DNA of 64,000 nt from Lineus longissimus. Taxonomy: Eukaryota; Nemertea; Pilidiophora; Heteronemertea; Lineidae. Shown here in pieces: positions 11,401 to 19,918 of the stretch; within the stretch, counting starts at the first letter, position 1; each line of letters begins with the position of its first letter. Both the position numbers and the translations under genes were made by a program. The notes under the pieces were generated by a model. The model searched no databases. It saw only the letters and a list, made by a program, of their open reading frames with translations, and had not been told where the DNA came from. The stretch lies in NCBI RefSeq assembly GCF_910592395.1, contig NC_088317.1, positions 10,790,001-10,854,000 of the forward strand. The letters are read 5' to 3'.

Positions 11401-14400
11401 GACTCTAGATTCTATTGCTGGTTCTTCCTGGTTCTCCTGTCTTGATCTGAAGGCAGGCTATTGGCAAGTGGAGTTAGAGGAAGAACATAAGGAGAGGACT
11501 GCGTTTTCTGTGGGACCGCTGGGTTTTTATGAATGTAACGTTATGCCGTTTGGGGCTACAAATGCTCCCAGTACATTCCAGCGTCTCATGGAGCTGGCTT
11601 TGCGCGATGTAAATCTTGAGATGTGTTTAGTGTATTTGGACGATGTCATCATTTTTAGTCCTACTGTAGAGCAACATTTAGACCGTCTTGAAATCATTTT
11701 TGACAAGTTACACAAAGCCGGACTCAAGTTAAAGCCTTCTAAATGCCAGTTCCTCTTAAATCGAGTCAAATATCTAGGGTATTATGTTTCCAAAAAAGGC
11801 ATTGAGATGGACCCTGACAAAGTTCAGGCTGTGCGAGACTGGCCACCTCCTCAGTCGGTTGATGAACTCAGGCGTTATCTCGGTTTCACATCATACAATC
11901 GAAGGTTCATCAAGGATTATGCTAAGTTAGCTAAACCTTTGAATTGTTTACTCCAAGGTCATTCTACTCAGAAAAGGCAAAATGACAAGCCGTCGTTTCG
12001 CTGGGGAGAGGAAGAACAAACCGCATTTCAAAATTTGAATGAATCATTGTGCTCTCCCCCAGTCCTTGGCTTTGCAGATTATTCTTTGCCATATGAGTTA
12101 GAAATAGATGCTTCGAGAGATGGCCTTGGAGCTATATTATACCAGTACCAGGATGATGTTAGAAAACCTATATATTTTGCTAGTAGAGGACTGTCCGCTT
12201 CAGAAAGGAACTACCCCACTCACAAGTTAGAGTTCTTGGGGCTGAAGTGGGCAGTGACTGACAAGTTTAAGGACTATTTATTCGGGGCAGAGTTCAGAGT
12301 CAAGACTGACAATAATCCGCTGACATATGTGTTGACGAGTGCGAAGCTCGATGCCACAGGGCACCGCTGGTTAGCTGAGTTGTCAGCTTATGACTTTACC
12401 ATCGAATATTTTGCTGGAAAGAGCAATGCAGCTGCAGATGCGTTGTCTCGTCTTCCAAGAGAAACTAGTCTGATCAATGAGGATGTTGTAAAAGCTATTT
12501 CACTTTCCCTCACTTGTCAAAATCTCTCTGCTGTTGAAATTCTGAATGCCAATATTGATTCTTCACATTCCCTATACCAAGTTGATTCGCTCACTACGGA
12601 TTTTGTTGATATTAAGTATCATCAGGGGCAGGATAAATATATTTCAGATATCATTGCTTCTCTGGCCAGAGGTATTCGTCCTGACCCCTCTCCGGAGCTG
12701 AAACCTTGGTTACGTCATTTTAACTCTTATCGATTGAACGACAAAGGTATTTTAGTTAAACAAAGTATGTTGAATGATCAAGTTGTTGATCGTGTCGTCT
12801 TGCCATTGTCTCTTCACACATCTACTTTGAAGCAGCTGCATGATGACATGGGTCACCTTGGTAAGGATAGGGTGATTGATCTTGTAAAGTCCAGATTCTT
12901 CTGGCCGGGTTATGTCAGTGATATAGAGAATTACATTCAAACTTGTGGTCGATGTTTACGCCGAAAGACACCTACTAATGAGAAAGCTTCTCTCACCAGC
13001 ATAACCACGTCGCAGCCTCTGGAGATGGTCTGTATGGACTATCTCACAGTTGAACCTTCCAGGGGTTGTGAAAATATTTTAGTAATTACAGATCATTTCA
13101 CCAAGTACTCTGTAGCTATTGCAACAAGAAATCAGACAGCACATACTACTGCCAAAGCTCTTTATGAGAATTTTATAGTTCATTATGGTTTTCCTGGTCG
13201 GCTACATAGTGATCAGGGCCGTAATTTTGAATCTGCTGTTATAAAGGAATTGTGTGCTTTAGCTGGAATGACCAAGTCTCGGACAACTCCCTACCATCCA
13301 ATGGGCAATGGGCTTTGCGAACGGTATAACCGCACCCTTTTGTCAATGTTGGGTACGTTGTCCGAGGACAAGAAGAGTAGTTGGTCGCTGTACCTCTCCA
13401 CGTTGACGCATGCGTACAATTGTACGCGTCACGATTCTACTGGATTCAGTCCGCATTTTCTAATGTTTGGCCGTGAGCCACTTCTTCCTGTAGATATCAA
13501 TTATGGTCTCGGTACTCCTGATGTTGGCCCTAGTGAATCTTATAGTTCCTACATTAAATCTTTGCAGGAGCGTCTTGATTATGCATTCTCTATGGCTATG
13601 AAAAACCAGGGTACCGCTTCATGTAAGAATAAAGGGAGATATGATCTCAAAGCGAAAGCTTCTGTTCTTCAGACTGGTGATTGTATTCTTGTCCGCAATG
13701 TCCACTTACGCGGTAGACATAAATTGGCTGACAAGTGGTCGACCGATGTTTATACTGTTGTGGGTCAACCAAACCCCAATATTCCGGTATTTTCGGTTCG
13801 CTCCTCGAAAGGAGGTAATCCGCGTGTTTTACACCGTAATTTGTTGATGCCAGTTGGAGAGATTAGAGATGAGGAAGTTGTGAAGACTCCGGCCCGGTCC
13901 AGTCGTACTCGTCCTGAGAAGGAAGTTGTTGTACAGCCTGCGATGAGTGATGACGAGGATGTCGATGTGATGATTTTGCCACGTGTTGATGAAGTTCCTT
14001 CTTCTTTTGCATCCGCTTCAACCGCCGATGTTCCACATGGTGACAAACTTCCATCTTTTACATCCGTCAGATCTGATGCTGCACCTCCTTCTGATATTGT
14101 TCCGTCTACTTTGTCTACCGATTCTACCCCACCATTATCCATTACAGATGTCGTTCCGGTCCAGCCCGCTGTTGTTGAGTCTGCGTCCCAGTCTTCGGTT
14201 GATGTTAGTGCGTCCGAGCATGCTGCTGTTGAGCCTGCGTCCCAGTCTTCGGTTGATGTCAGCGCGTCCCAGCCTGCCGTAGATGCCAGTTATCCTACTA
14301 CTCCTCCTCCACTGATAGATGTCGATACGCCGTCAGGAATTGCGCTTGACGTGACTTCGATCGATGATTGTACTGTTCCGCCTCCAGTGGAATTTGTTGA

Positions 14401-17400
14401 TGGTGGTACTGTTCCGCCTCCAGTGGAATTTTCAACCGTTGGTCCAGTGGATGAGACGGTCCCTGTAGATGTTCCCCCTGGTGAATCCTCTGCTGAATTC
14501 CACACAACCCAGGATGACGAGGAAGAGAGTGCTCCGGAGGACAGCCCTGTTGCAGCCCCGAGGAGATCTAAGAGGGACCATAAACCGCCTAACCGTTTCA
14601 AGCCTTATCAGATGTATCAGCAACAGCCGCGCAAGCCGCCTGAGCCTTGGCGATCCAAGGTTGATTATTTTATGTCGCTTGCAAGCAAGCCTGAGTTTGC
14701 GCAAAATCCCGCTATTCTTGACAAAGTTCTGTCTTTAATGAAGGATTGAATGATAGTTGGTTTTCAATTTTGCTGTAGACTCGTGATTATTTTCTGGTTT
14801 GAAATATATATAACATTTTGATTGAATGTTGGCTGGTTTTGGCAGGCCATGTCAATCAAGAGATTGTTTTCTACTTGAGTGTGTGTTTTCTTCTTTTGTT
14901 TCGATATTTCGTGGAGATTTATATCAAGTAATTCTTGGTATTGATATTTTGTACTGTATGATTAGAGTCTGTATAGATTCCATAGATAATTCATCAGTAC
15001 TTATTCTGTTGCATCTCTACTCATATCAGTTATTCAAGGTTTTGTTTGACAGTTTATCAATGTAAATCCCTTTTGGACTAAGGGTTTTTGGTCAAACAGT
15101 TACTAATTAATACCTTCCAGATGTTTTGTAAGTCAATTCCCTGCAATTTTCCTTTTTTCCCAATCTTGTATCATCTTATTGATTGTTGTTTTGTGGTGTG
15201 ATGGTAAGATTGAGGAGGTCATTACCCCTTCTCTTCTATTATATCTTCTTGCAATGATCTTCAGTAAATCAAACAATACTACAATAGTTCTTCACAGTAC
15301 CGTATTCTGATAATGATTCTAAACTTATATATTTCAGTATCTTGTCTATTCGCCTTAATCTCGTTCTGATTCGTGCGATACAATTAATTTTCAGTGTGAA
15401 CTCTAGAAGTTTACTGTTAATTTGTAAATACAATAATAATTCCATTTCTTGTAGCTCTTTACCTTATGGTGTTTTTCAGTTTTCAGGATGCTGGATTGAA
15501 ATTTTCACTTTTCAGTCTTTGTCTTTAATGATTCTGAATTCTGCTCTTTGATGGTTCCATTCTTCCCTTCTTATTGTTTGAAGGTTTTGGTTTCGCATCT
15601 TTCTCAACTCGGTTTCGTTTTGAGTTTCACCTGGTATTTTGGGTTACATGTTTTGTATATATGGTGTACATTTCTTTTTATCTTTGGTAAATGTCAGGAG
15701 CCATTTTCTCTTGACAGGGGAATGTGTAACAGGTTCAATTTGAACAGTTTGAAGAGTTTATTCCCCCTTTAAGTCTGCTATGACCAATGGTTTAGCTCAG
15801 GTTATTTTGGGCCTTCACGGTCCCTGAGCCTTATGTCATTTCATTGTATGTGCTTTATCAGCTATTATTGTTTGTATAGTTTTCCTGGTCTGCTGAGTTT
15901 CCCTCCAAATTCAGTTAGCCTTGGGATCCCGAACTGTGTACATGCATGTTGTAGACCTGGTCAGATGAGTTTAATATAAACATTTATATATATTTGATTT
16001 CTTCCTTTTTCATCAACAATGTCACAAGGATTGGAACAGTGAATCTGTGGACATGAAGACTGATATAATACAGTATTACATTGGCAATCGCTGATGTAAT
16101 ACATAATATAATAAATAATGTATGTTATGTTTTCAGACCAAAAACCATACGCTATAGGCCGTCAACTGATATAATCCTGTTGAGAGAGATCTTGGCCGTT
16201 AACCCACTAGCACATCAAGAAAAATGGACCATCGTAACAGAAAACGTCAACAGTAGTTTGATGAAGACCCACCCCAATACTCTGCCTGTGAACAATCGGT
16301 CAATCCGCGAACGTTTTGAAAAATTGATAAAAGCGTTCCGAGCTGAGCAGATGGCGTCACTGAGGAGGTGAGTTCAAAAAAGAGGTTTTTGTTACCAGGT
16401 ACCTTCATTGGTGAGTGAAGATTCCCCTTTTTTTCGGTGGTGGGGGGGGGGGGGGGGGTGGTGGAGTCCCCAAACAGTACTTGGGGCTGGCGACCAATGG
16501 GATTAATTTTTTTACACAAAACCCACACTATTTGTGAGAAATTGGACTTATTCTAGCGTCGGTCACCTAGGTGCTTTTTAATTGCCCGGACATAGCCACG
16601 TGTACAAATTCCCGCTGTAATAAATACATGTAAATCTCGAGACAGATACATGTACTGTAGGGTATCGGGAGAAATTGCCAGTTTCCAGATGGCAGCACCT
16701 GTCCGCAAATGGAAAATAGCTGTACCCAGATTGTGCTGCCAGCTGGAAAGTTGTGGTCTCGCCTAGACCTAATGCAGAGATGGAAATGTCAGTCTAAAGT
16801 GATGCATTATTTCAAAGGTCAGGCACAGCCGAAGAATTCACTGAAAGGGACCAACTACTTACCGAATTGGTTGCGCTGAAGGACGAGTTGGCGACTACAA
16901 ATAAGCAAAAACAAAGTACCCATACTCAGCAGCAGGACAATCTAGTGAAACAGGGGGTGGAGATACGCAAGAGGGCAATGGTGGGGATGAAAGCTGATGA
17001 AAAAGAAGGTGAGTGACTGAAATCGCTTGTGTCATTTCTTTTAGATGGCAGCACTGAGGTGCTTTATTTTCTTCAAGCTTTCTGGCCATTCTGTTCTGTT
17101 CTTCCCCAAGATATATTGGTATTCATGGGATGGGTATTGGACTTGAAAAAAACTTATTCTTCTCAAATTTATGTTTCAGATGCAAGCAAAGCGGGTAGGA
17201 CACCAAAAAAGAAAAGGGGCACACTAACCGACTACACCCAGATGAAGATGGAGGAAATCAATTTGCGCAGGGAAGAACTGAAATTTCAACGCGAACAGTT
17301 CGATTTGGAAAAGGAAGAGAGACGCAATAAGATGGCTGTCGAGAGACAGAAAGACGAACAATTTCTCCAGCTAATGAAAGGATTTATGGACCAGGTGAAA

Positions 17401-17406
17401 AAGTAA
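5496..17406 (+). CDS. Five-exon Myb/SANT-like DNA-binding protein of Harbinger element B
   Basis: Predicted exons are 5496-5522, 6032-6111, 16137-16367, 16818-17008 and 17180-17406. All joins keep phase (0, 2, 2, 1) and give 251 codons with no stop. Donors are CAG/GTATTT, AAGG/GTGGGT, AG/GTGAGT and AAG/GTGAGT; acceptors are TTTTCTAG, TTTTCAG, TTTCAAAG (weak) and TGTTTCAG. Exon 3 encodes a Myb/SANT-like helical domain (RYRPSTDIILLREIL, then KWTIV, then RERFEKLIKAF). Exon 4 is a coiled-coil linker (TERDQLLTELVALKDEL). Exon 5 is a charged C-terminal helix (EEINLRREELKFQREQFDLE). Such proteins help Harbinger transposases bind DNA and reach the nucleus. Intron 2 is about 10 kb because the Ty3 element lies inside it. 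Transcription is not shown, and exon 1 rests only on the ATG, donor and phase. Confidence 0.6.
6307..6662 (+). repeat. 5' LTR of the Ty3 element
   Basis: Begins TGTAAC and ends TTACA (TG...CA). A TATAAA at 6557 could be a core promoter for the genomic transcript. No AATAAA is visible. 355 of 356 bases are identical to the 3' LTR. Confidence 0.95.
6663..8732 (+). other. Long untranslated leader of the Ty3 element
   Basis: About 2.1 kb, strikingly T-rich on the sense strand, without a long sense frame. A 22-codon upstream frame (6740-6808) starts in good context (AAGATGG). A T-rich tract followed by TTTGGCAG/GG near 8200 resembles a 3' splice site, so a spliced leader is possible but unproven. 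Packaging signals presumably lie here. Confidence 0.5.
6665..6687 (+). promoter_or_regulatory. Primer-binding site, tRNA-Pro-like
   Basis: Two bases after the 5' LTR the sequence TGGGGGCTC begins. It complements the CCA end and acceptor of metazoan tRNA-Pro (the GAGCCCCCA end used by many retroviruses). Downstream, TTTGAAC complements the T-loop GTTCAAA, but the intervening bases AGCCG do not fit and are about three shorter than in tRNA-Pro. The primer could be a variant tRNA-Pro. Confidence 0.6.
8733..10214 (+). CDS. gag: Gag polyprotein of the Ty3 element
   Basis: 493 codons from ATG 8733. An in-frame ATG at 8751 (CCAAATGG) has a better start context and may be the true start. Residues about 1-200 are a Ser/Pro/Thr-rich N-terminal region. 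Residues about 200-380 form a helical capsid-like domain (YRQWRAEVKGLL, LKGMAAECLL, MLRQKFWSGLRSKDVK) of the kind shared with PNMA-like Gag proteins. A short coiled coil (ALEGELATLKKEKAREAAK) follows. Residues about 454-467 are a CCHC zinc knuckle, C-X2-C-X3-GH-X4-C (CSYCKKKGHHIDDC), which binds genomic RNA. Gag forms the particle shell. The frame is intact, ends in TAA at 10212-10214, and overlaps the pol frame by about 60 nt. Confidence 0.9.
   Translation: MRLIFQMATGDNFKTEDMDLTATTGSGIGSNRTEVLNICLEMIKDLDFSQREALIKALGESQPKPKSEPVSAHQPVTSVPATSSTVSNPVKTNAMGRGHIFNFTSRPNDGRGRTMGDLLRHSTPQGATATPQSPPPPVRSPGGYAGVSPPHMPPSTPHPHASSLSADHDSDSIRSKLPPIGSERKKLSFQLNQTDSSRQPRYVVSTPRLGSFSGDKKSEVSYRQWRAEVKGLLTDLGLPMQTIVGAIRRSLKGMAAECLLQFGEGLFAPHEVIGEFDKMFGEVLTSEQVLAKFYASSQEPDENVAAWGCRIREILSRCPDDTYCTGPQAQAMLRQKFWSGLRSKDVKSATRHFYDAGRGYSELLVAARQVEQEMGLGKPKPVQQLSNSSTAAEVNKLDLILKKVTALEGELATLKKEKAREAAKRADQTSSFADSTTTSTHSSSGGKSYYAGICSYCKKKGHHIDDCFKLQNKNKRLGNANAPLIGGGQGDKK
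10151..14749 (+). CDS. pol: Pol polyprotein of the Ty3 element (protease-RT-RNase H-integrase)
   Basis: The frame is open from 10151, just after a stop, to TGA at 14749, in -1 relative to gag. It lacks an early ATG, so it is probably made by frameshifting. Numbering from 10268: protease LLDTGS (catalytic D about 11); reverse transcriptase from about 320-500 with YLDD at 456-459; RNase H from about 611 (EIDAS, HKLEFLGLKWA, KTDNN); integrase with an HHCC zinc finger about 858-895 (H-X3-H, CGRC). The integrase core has CMDYL, HSDQGRN and GLCERYN, spaced as D-D-35-E. A GPY/F-like module follows (residues about 1140-1200) and then a long Val/Ser/Pro-rich tail with internal duplications (54-bp units at 14170-14277 and a 36-bp unit at 14373-14431). 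All catalytic residues are present. The long tail is unusual for the family. Confidence 0.93.
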   Translation, partial: EQAVGKRQRTLDRGRSRGQKVKPHPHNSLIGKASETTVLLKETNVDCLLDTGSVVSTISTTYFSENFPDEDIHPLDDFIDIQSATGDKLPYMGYVKLPLTLGSCRLDILLLVVPDTNYNRLVPLLLGTNVLAELAPERCNVEDSVWRDTLRSYCLSGSTVGNVTTCKSVTINSNSQISIKGITRCKLGHSANVVTESSRPLPGGLVLVSSLQKVSSRSASQKVSVILKNVSNTQVTIPKRSVLCSISEANLDISPPTMDIEDTSFPNASGIETAAEVSDTSDEMPDSDFFQLFKFQSDMDSEHFSELKNRLLKWKHVFAKSESEMGKTNVLKHRIDLSDDKPFKIRHRRIPPNMYEDVRVHLQKMLDTGVIRESKSPYCSPVVLVRKKDGSLRFCIDLRELNKRTIKDSYSLPRIDETLDSIAGSSWFSCLDLKAGYWQVELEEEHKERTAFSVGPLGFYECNVMPFGATNAPSTFQRLMELALRDVNLEMCLVYLDDVIIFSPTVEQHLDRLEIIFDKLHKAGLKLKPSKCQFLLNRVKYLGYYVSKKGIEMDPDKVQAVRDWPPPQSVDELRRYLGFTSYNRRFIKDYAKLAKPLNCLLQGHSTQKRQNDKPSFRWGEEEQTAFQNLNESLCSPPVLGFADYSLPYELEIDASRDGLGAILYQYQDDVRKPIYFASRGLSASERNYPTHKLEFLGLKWAVTDKFKDYLFGAEFRVKTDNNPLTYVLTSAKLDATGHRWLAELSAYDFTIEYFAGKSNAAADALSRLPRETSLINEDVVKAISLSLTCQNLSAVEILNANIDSSHSLYQVDSLTTDFVDIKYHQGQDKYISDIIASLARGIRPDPSPELKPWLRHFNSYRLNDKGILVKQSMLNDQVVDRVVLPLSLHTSTLKQLHDDMGHLGKDRVIDLVKSRFFWPGYVSDIENYIQTCGRCLRRKTPTNEKASLTSITTSQPLEMVCMDYLTVEPSRGCENILVITDHFTKYSVAIATRNQTAHTTAKALYENFIVHYGFPGRLHSDQGRNFESAVIKELCALAGMTKSRTTPYHPMGNGLCERYNRTLLSMLGTLSEDKKSSWSLYLSTLTHAYNCTRHDSTGFSPHFLMFGREPLLPVDINYGLGTPDVGPSESYSSYIKSLQERLDYAFSMAMKNQGTASCKNKGRYDLKAKASVLQTGDCILVRNVHLRGRHKLADKWSTDVYTVVGQPNPNIPVFSVRSSKGGNPRVLHRNLLMPVGEIRDEEVVKTPARSSRTRPEKEVVVQPAMSDDEDVDVMILPRVDEVPSSFASASTADVPHGDKLPSFTSVRSDAAPPSDIVPSTLSTDSTPPLSITDVVPVQPAVVESASQSSVDVSASEHAAVEPASQSSVDVSASQPAVDASYPTTPPPLIDVDTPSGIALDVTSIDDCTVPPPVEFVDGGTVPPPVEFSTVGPVDETVPVDVPPGESSAEFHTTQDDEEESAPEDSPVAAPRRSKRDHKPPNRFKPYQMYQQQPRKPPEPWRSKVDYFMSLASKPEFAQNPAILDKVLSLMKD
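10163..10220 (+). promoter_or_regulatory. Predicted -1 ribosomal frameshift signal, slippery site plus pseudoknot
   Basis: GGGAAAC at 10163-10169 is in phase with gag as G GGA AAC, the canonical X XXY YYZ form also used by several retroviruses. It lies inside the only stretch (10151-10211) where both gag and the pol frame are open, and pol is in the -1 frame. After a 9-nt spacer, CCCTTGATC (10179-10187) pairs with GGTCAAGGG (10194-10202) to make a 9-bp stem with one G-U pair. Loop bases GGGGC (10189-10193) can pair with GCCCC (10216-10220), giving an H-type pseudoknot with an A-rich 13-nt second loop that contains the gag stop codon. No folding program was run; pairing was read by eye. Confidence 0.75.
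14750..15724 (+). other. 3' untranslated stretch of the Ty3 element
   Basis: T-rich, with no frame above about 100 codons and no env-like membrane protein. Ends in the polypurine tract AGGGGAAT that primes plus-strand synthesis next to the 3' LTR. Confidence 0.6.
15725..16080 (+). repeat. 3' LTR of the Ty3 element
   Basis: Same length as the 5' LTR with a single substitution (15892). Followed by the TTGG target duplicate and then, 52 bases on, by the exon 3 acceptor of the Myb-like gene. Confidence 0.95.
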
Positions 17407-17421
17407 AGACTCGTTTTTATA

Positions 17422-17824
17422 CAGAGTGAGTCACAAAAAACTAGACACTTCAATATATACAATCTATTTTTGCTTGTACTTATGCAGCAACTCTTCCTGC
17501 ATCTTTTGGTGCCATTCATGCTTAATTGGTTTTAATGCTTTACTGCACAGAGGATAATAAGGGACAAGGGTGAAATCCGACCTGCGCCAATTGAGAGCCA
17601 TTTCACATCCATATCAGTTGGTGCAGGTCAGATTTCACCCTTGTCTCCTAAATGTCTCCTGTGCAGTCATGCATGAAAACCAGTTAGGCATGACTAGTAC
17701 CAAATGATGCAGGAAGAGTTGCTGCATAAGTAGAAGCAAAAATAGATTATATATAGGCCTACTAGTATTGGTACACAATAAAACAAGGGGCCTTTTAAAA
17801 AGTGTCTTTTTTTTACTCGCTCTG
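17422..17824. mobile_element. Foldback Tc1/mariner-type MITE in the Myb-like 3' region
   Basis: A 403-bp near-palindrome bounded by TA at 17420-17421 and 17825-17826, with ends CAGAGTGAGTC and ACTCGCTCTG. Internal complementary blocks include TGCAGCAACTCTTCCTGCAT against ATGCAGGAAGAGTTGCTGCA, and GACAAGGGTGAAATC against GATTTCACCCTTGTC. Non-coding. It lies 15 bases after the Myb-like stop codon, so it could supply or disturb the 3' end of that transcript. Confidence 0.75.
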
Positions 17825-18328
17825 TATTGTGTGGTGGAGAATTCAGAGGCACATTTCTTACTTCCAAATTCACCAGCCCATCTCGCGGGATGGAGGAAAC
17901 AACAAACTTTCGAATGATAGTACTGAGGACTTGTTAACAAATCTATTTACAATCTGTTGTTACTGATATATGTTATCAAATAAATTTGGTTTGTTTTTAC
18001 ATTGTTATACTTCTTCATCATTCAAATGCTGTAACCCAGAAATTATTTGCAGCTAATTTTTTTCGCAGATTTGCAAAATTCCTTGAAAAAACAGATAAAT
18101 TTTGTTAACAAGAGGTTGCTCTTTAGTTCAACACCAATACAAGATGTAATTCCCACCTGCAAAATCAGCGAAATTAATCAGCCAGCAAAAATGTCCAGGT
18201 TTAGAGTAACACTTTGTGGGGTTGTCTTGGAATCGTCCATGAGCATTGCACACTAGTGTCACTGGAAAGCAGTTGGCCTCATGTTGTTCAGTCAAGTGCC
18301 ATACCGATGCCAGAAGGTTGTTTCTGTC

Positions 18329-19426
18329 CTAGCCCCTTATGTAATCGTTGAGACTGGGAGGCTCCAGGTCGAAGTAAGATCCTGTTTGAGAACCATACAG
18401 ACAGGTATGGATATTCGTTAACAATGCAGCAACCAAATAGAATTTTCCCACAGGTTGGAGGAAAACCTTTAAGTCTTTTTTAAAATCCACAAATGCCTAG
18501 TACTTCAGTATTTTCCCAAAGCCCCATTCTACAGAGGTACGAGGAGCAGACATGGCAGCATTGAAGTCCTGCTCATTTTGATTAAGACCTGCGGCCCCTT
18601 CCCGAAAAGGCGAGATCAACCACGGACGGATGGGATAAGCAGGATCTCCATACACGCAATAGAATTCTCCATCCCGGGTTCGTGGCAACTGTTCCAGCTC
18701 ATCATGAAGCCCACTTTCTCTAAGTATTCCGGCGTCATGTCGACGGCCCTCGACCGGCCCCCAAAGATTCGCAATGAGCCCATTTGGTAGGGTGAGCGAT
18801 TGGAATTTTATAGCGTGGACCCGCTTGTGACCGTTGAAGACAGCTCTCTGGAAACGTACTGGACGACATATAGGCCTGACGGTGCCATCGATGAACCCAA
18901 AACAAGTGGTAAGGGGTGCACCAGCCATTTCAACTGCCTCCGCATAGGCGGCAAGATGGTCTTCATCCAACCATGCCCGCTGGTTTAACCGCCTCAGGAG
19001 ATGCCCATGGGTATCGTATATCAGATTTACAGTTTCTTTCACAGCAAGAGACAGGACTGAGAGAGGTCGGCCGAATTCCTCCTGCAGGTCTGTGAATCGA
19101 TTTGGGTACACAAATCGTCTTAAAGTCATGCATAAAGCGTCCTCCCCAGTGATTACGCAACGGTTCTGGCATGAAACGACGGCGGGAATGTCCAAGACCT
19201 GGACAAGTTGACGAATATCGTCCTTAAAAAAGCGGAATTTCGATTCACACTGTGCATCACTAAGCTTGTCTATGTCAAAACGATCCCAATTTGGATTAAA
19301 AGAAGTCTCTCTTCTGCCAAAAGCCAGACGATCCATCTCAAACTGCAGCAAATCATCATCGCCGTGTTGAATTGCGAAGTTAATCAAATTGCGCGCCATG
19401 TTGATCCGTGGATGTTTCCATAACAA
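18329..19426 (-). pseudogene. PIF/Harbinger (HARBI1-like) transposase, one amber stop
   Basis: ATG at 19426. The first 309 codons carry the full DDE set of the family: FGFIDGTVRP (first D), then FNGHKRVHAIKFQS, then VYGDPAYPIRPWLISP (second D) and SVEWGFGKILKY (E). An in-frame TAG at 18497-18499 follows. Past it the same frame stays open for 56 codons (FVDFKKDLKVFLQPVGKFY, then LLTNIHTCLYGSQTG) to TAG at 18329-18331. The tail matches what a HARBI1-type protein should have, so the full length would be about 365 residues. Unless the stop is read through or spliced out, the C-terminus is lost. It converges with the Myb-like gene and would cut and paste the element with that protein's help. Confidence 0.8.
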
Positions 19427-19439
19427 CCACTAGGACACA

Positions 19440-19918
19440 GTGGTGCCATCTATGAGTGACGTCAGCAATCACGTCACGTTCCCGGTCCGCGAATGCAAAA
19501 CCAATTTTGCCAGGTCCGAGAACGGGAACGAGATCGGGAATAATTCTCGGCGGATCCGTTCTCGGTCGAGATAGCGAAAACTCTCTATTATCATTGCGGA
19601 AAGCGGCGGCGTTATTGCATGTATTGCATGTACATTTGATGTACTTATGTATTGTCAGGAAATGCAGACAGCTAAATACACTGAAAATCCAATTACAATT
19701 AAAATGAAATGATATTAAGTCTCGATTTTCCTTAGATACGCGCGTAAATGGCCATGTGCACTGCTTAGAGCAATAACAATAATATCGTCGTGGCAGATAA
19801 ACCATTTCGAAACTTGCTCCAGTATTGTTTATTTCAGATATGTCTCCGTTAAAATGAGCGCCACCAAACGTCTATTCGAGTCATAACAGTAACACAACAT
19901 AAAATGTCTATTTGAGAC
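19440..19918 (-). repeat. Right subterminal region of Harbinger-type element B
   Basis: Inverted counterparts of the blocks at 5131-5460: GCGCCACCAAACGTCTATTC at 19859 and TGTCTATTTGAGA at 19905, plus the GGATCCGTTCTCGG/GATAGCGAAAACTC block at 19552-19582. The transposase start at 19426 lies just inside. The terminus is interrupted at 19919 by the foldback element; a further TTGAGAC...CTCTATTTATG stretch after 21866 is probably its outer end. Confidence 0.5.

Larger units (their letters stand above)
6307..16080 (+). mobile_element. Full-length Ty3-type LTR retrotransposon
   Basis: Two 356-bp LTRs (6307-6662 and 15725-16080) differ at one base (A at 6474, G at 15892). They are flanked by a 4-bp target duplication TTGG (6303-6306 and 16081-16084). 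The element has a primer-binding site, intact gag and pol frames, a polypurine tract before the 3' LTR (AGGGGAAT, 15716-15723), a 2.1-kb leader and a ~1-kb 3' untranslated stretch. Domain order is protease, reverse transcriptase, RNase H, integrase, as in Ty3/Metaviridae. There is no env-like frame. With intact frames and near-identical LTRs it is probably a recent and possibly still competent insertion. It lies in intron 2 of the Myb-like gene. Confidence 0.95.

Noticed and set aside
13765-14142. Minus-strand frames across the pol C-terminal tail
   Set aside because: Shadows of the repetitive Val/Ser/Pro coding on the plus strand.
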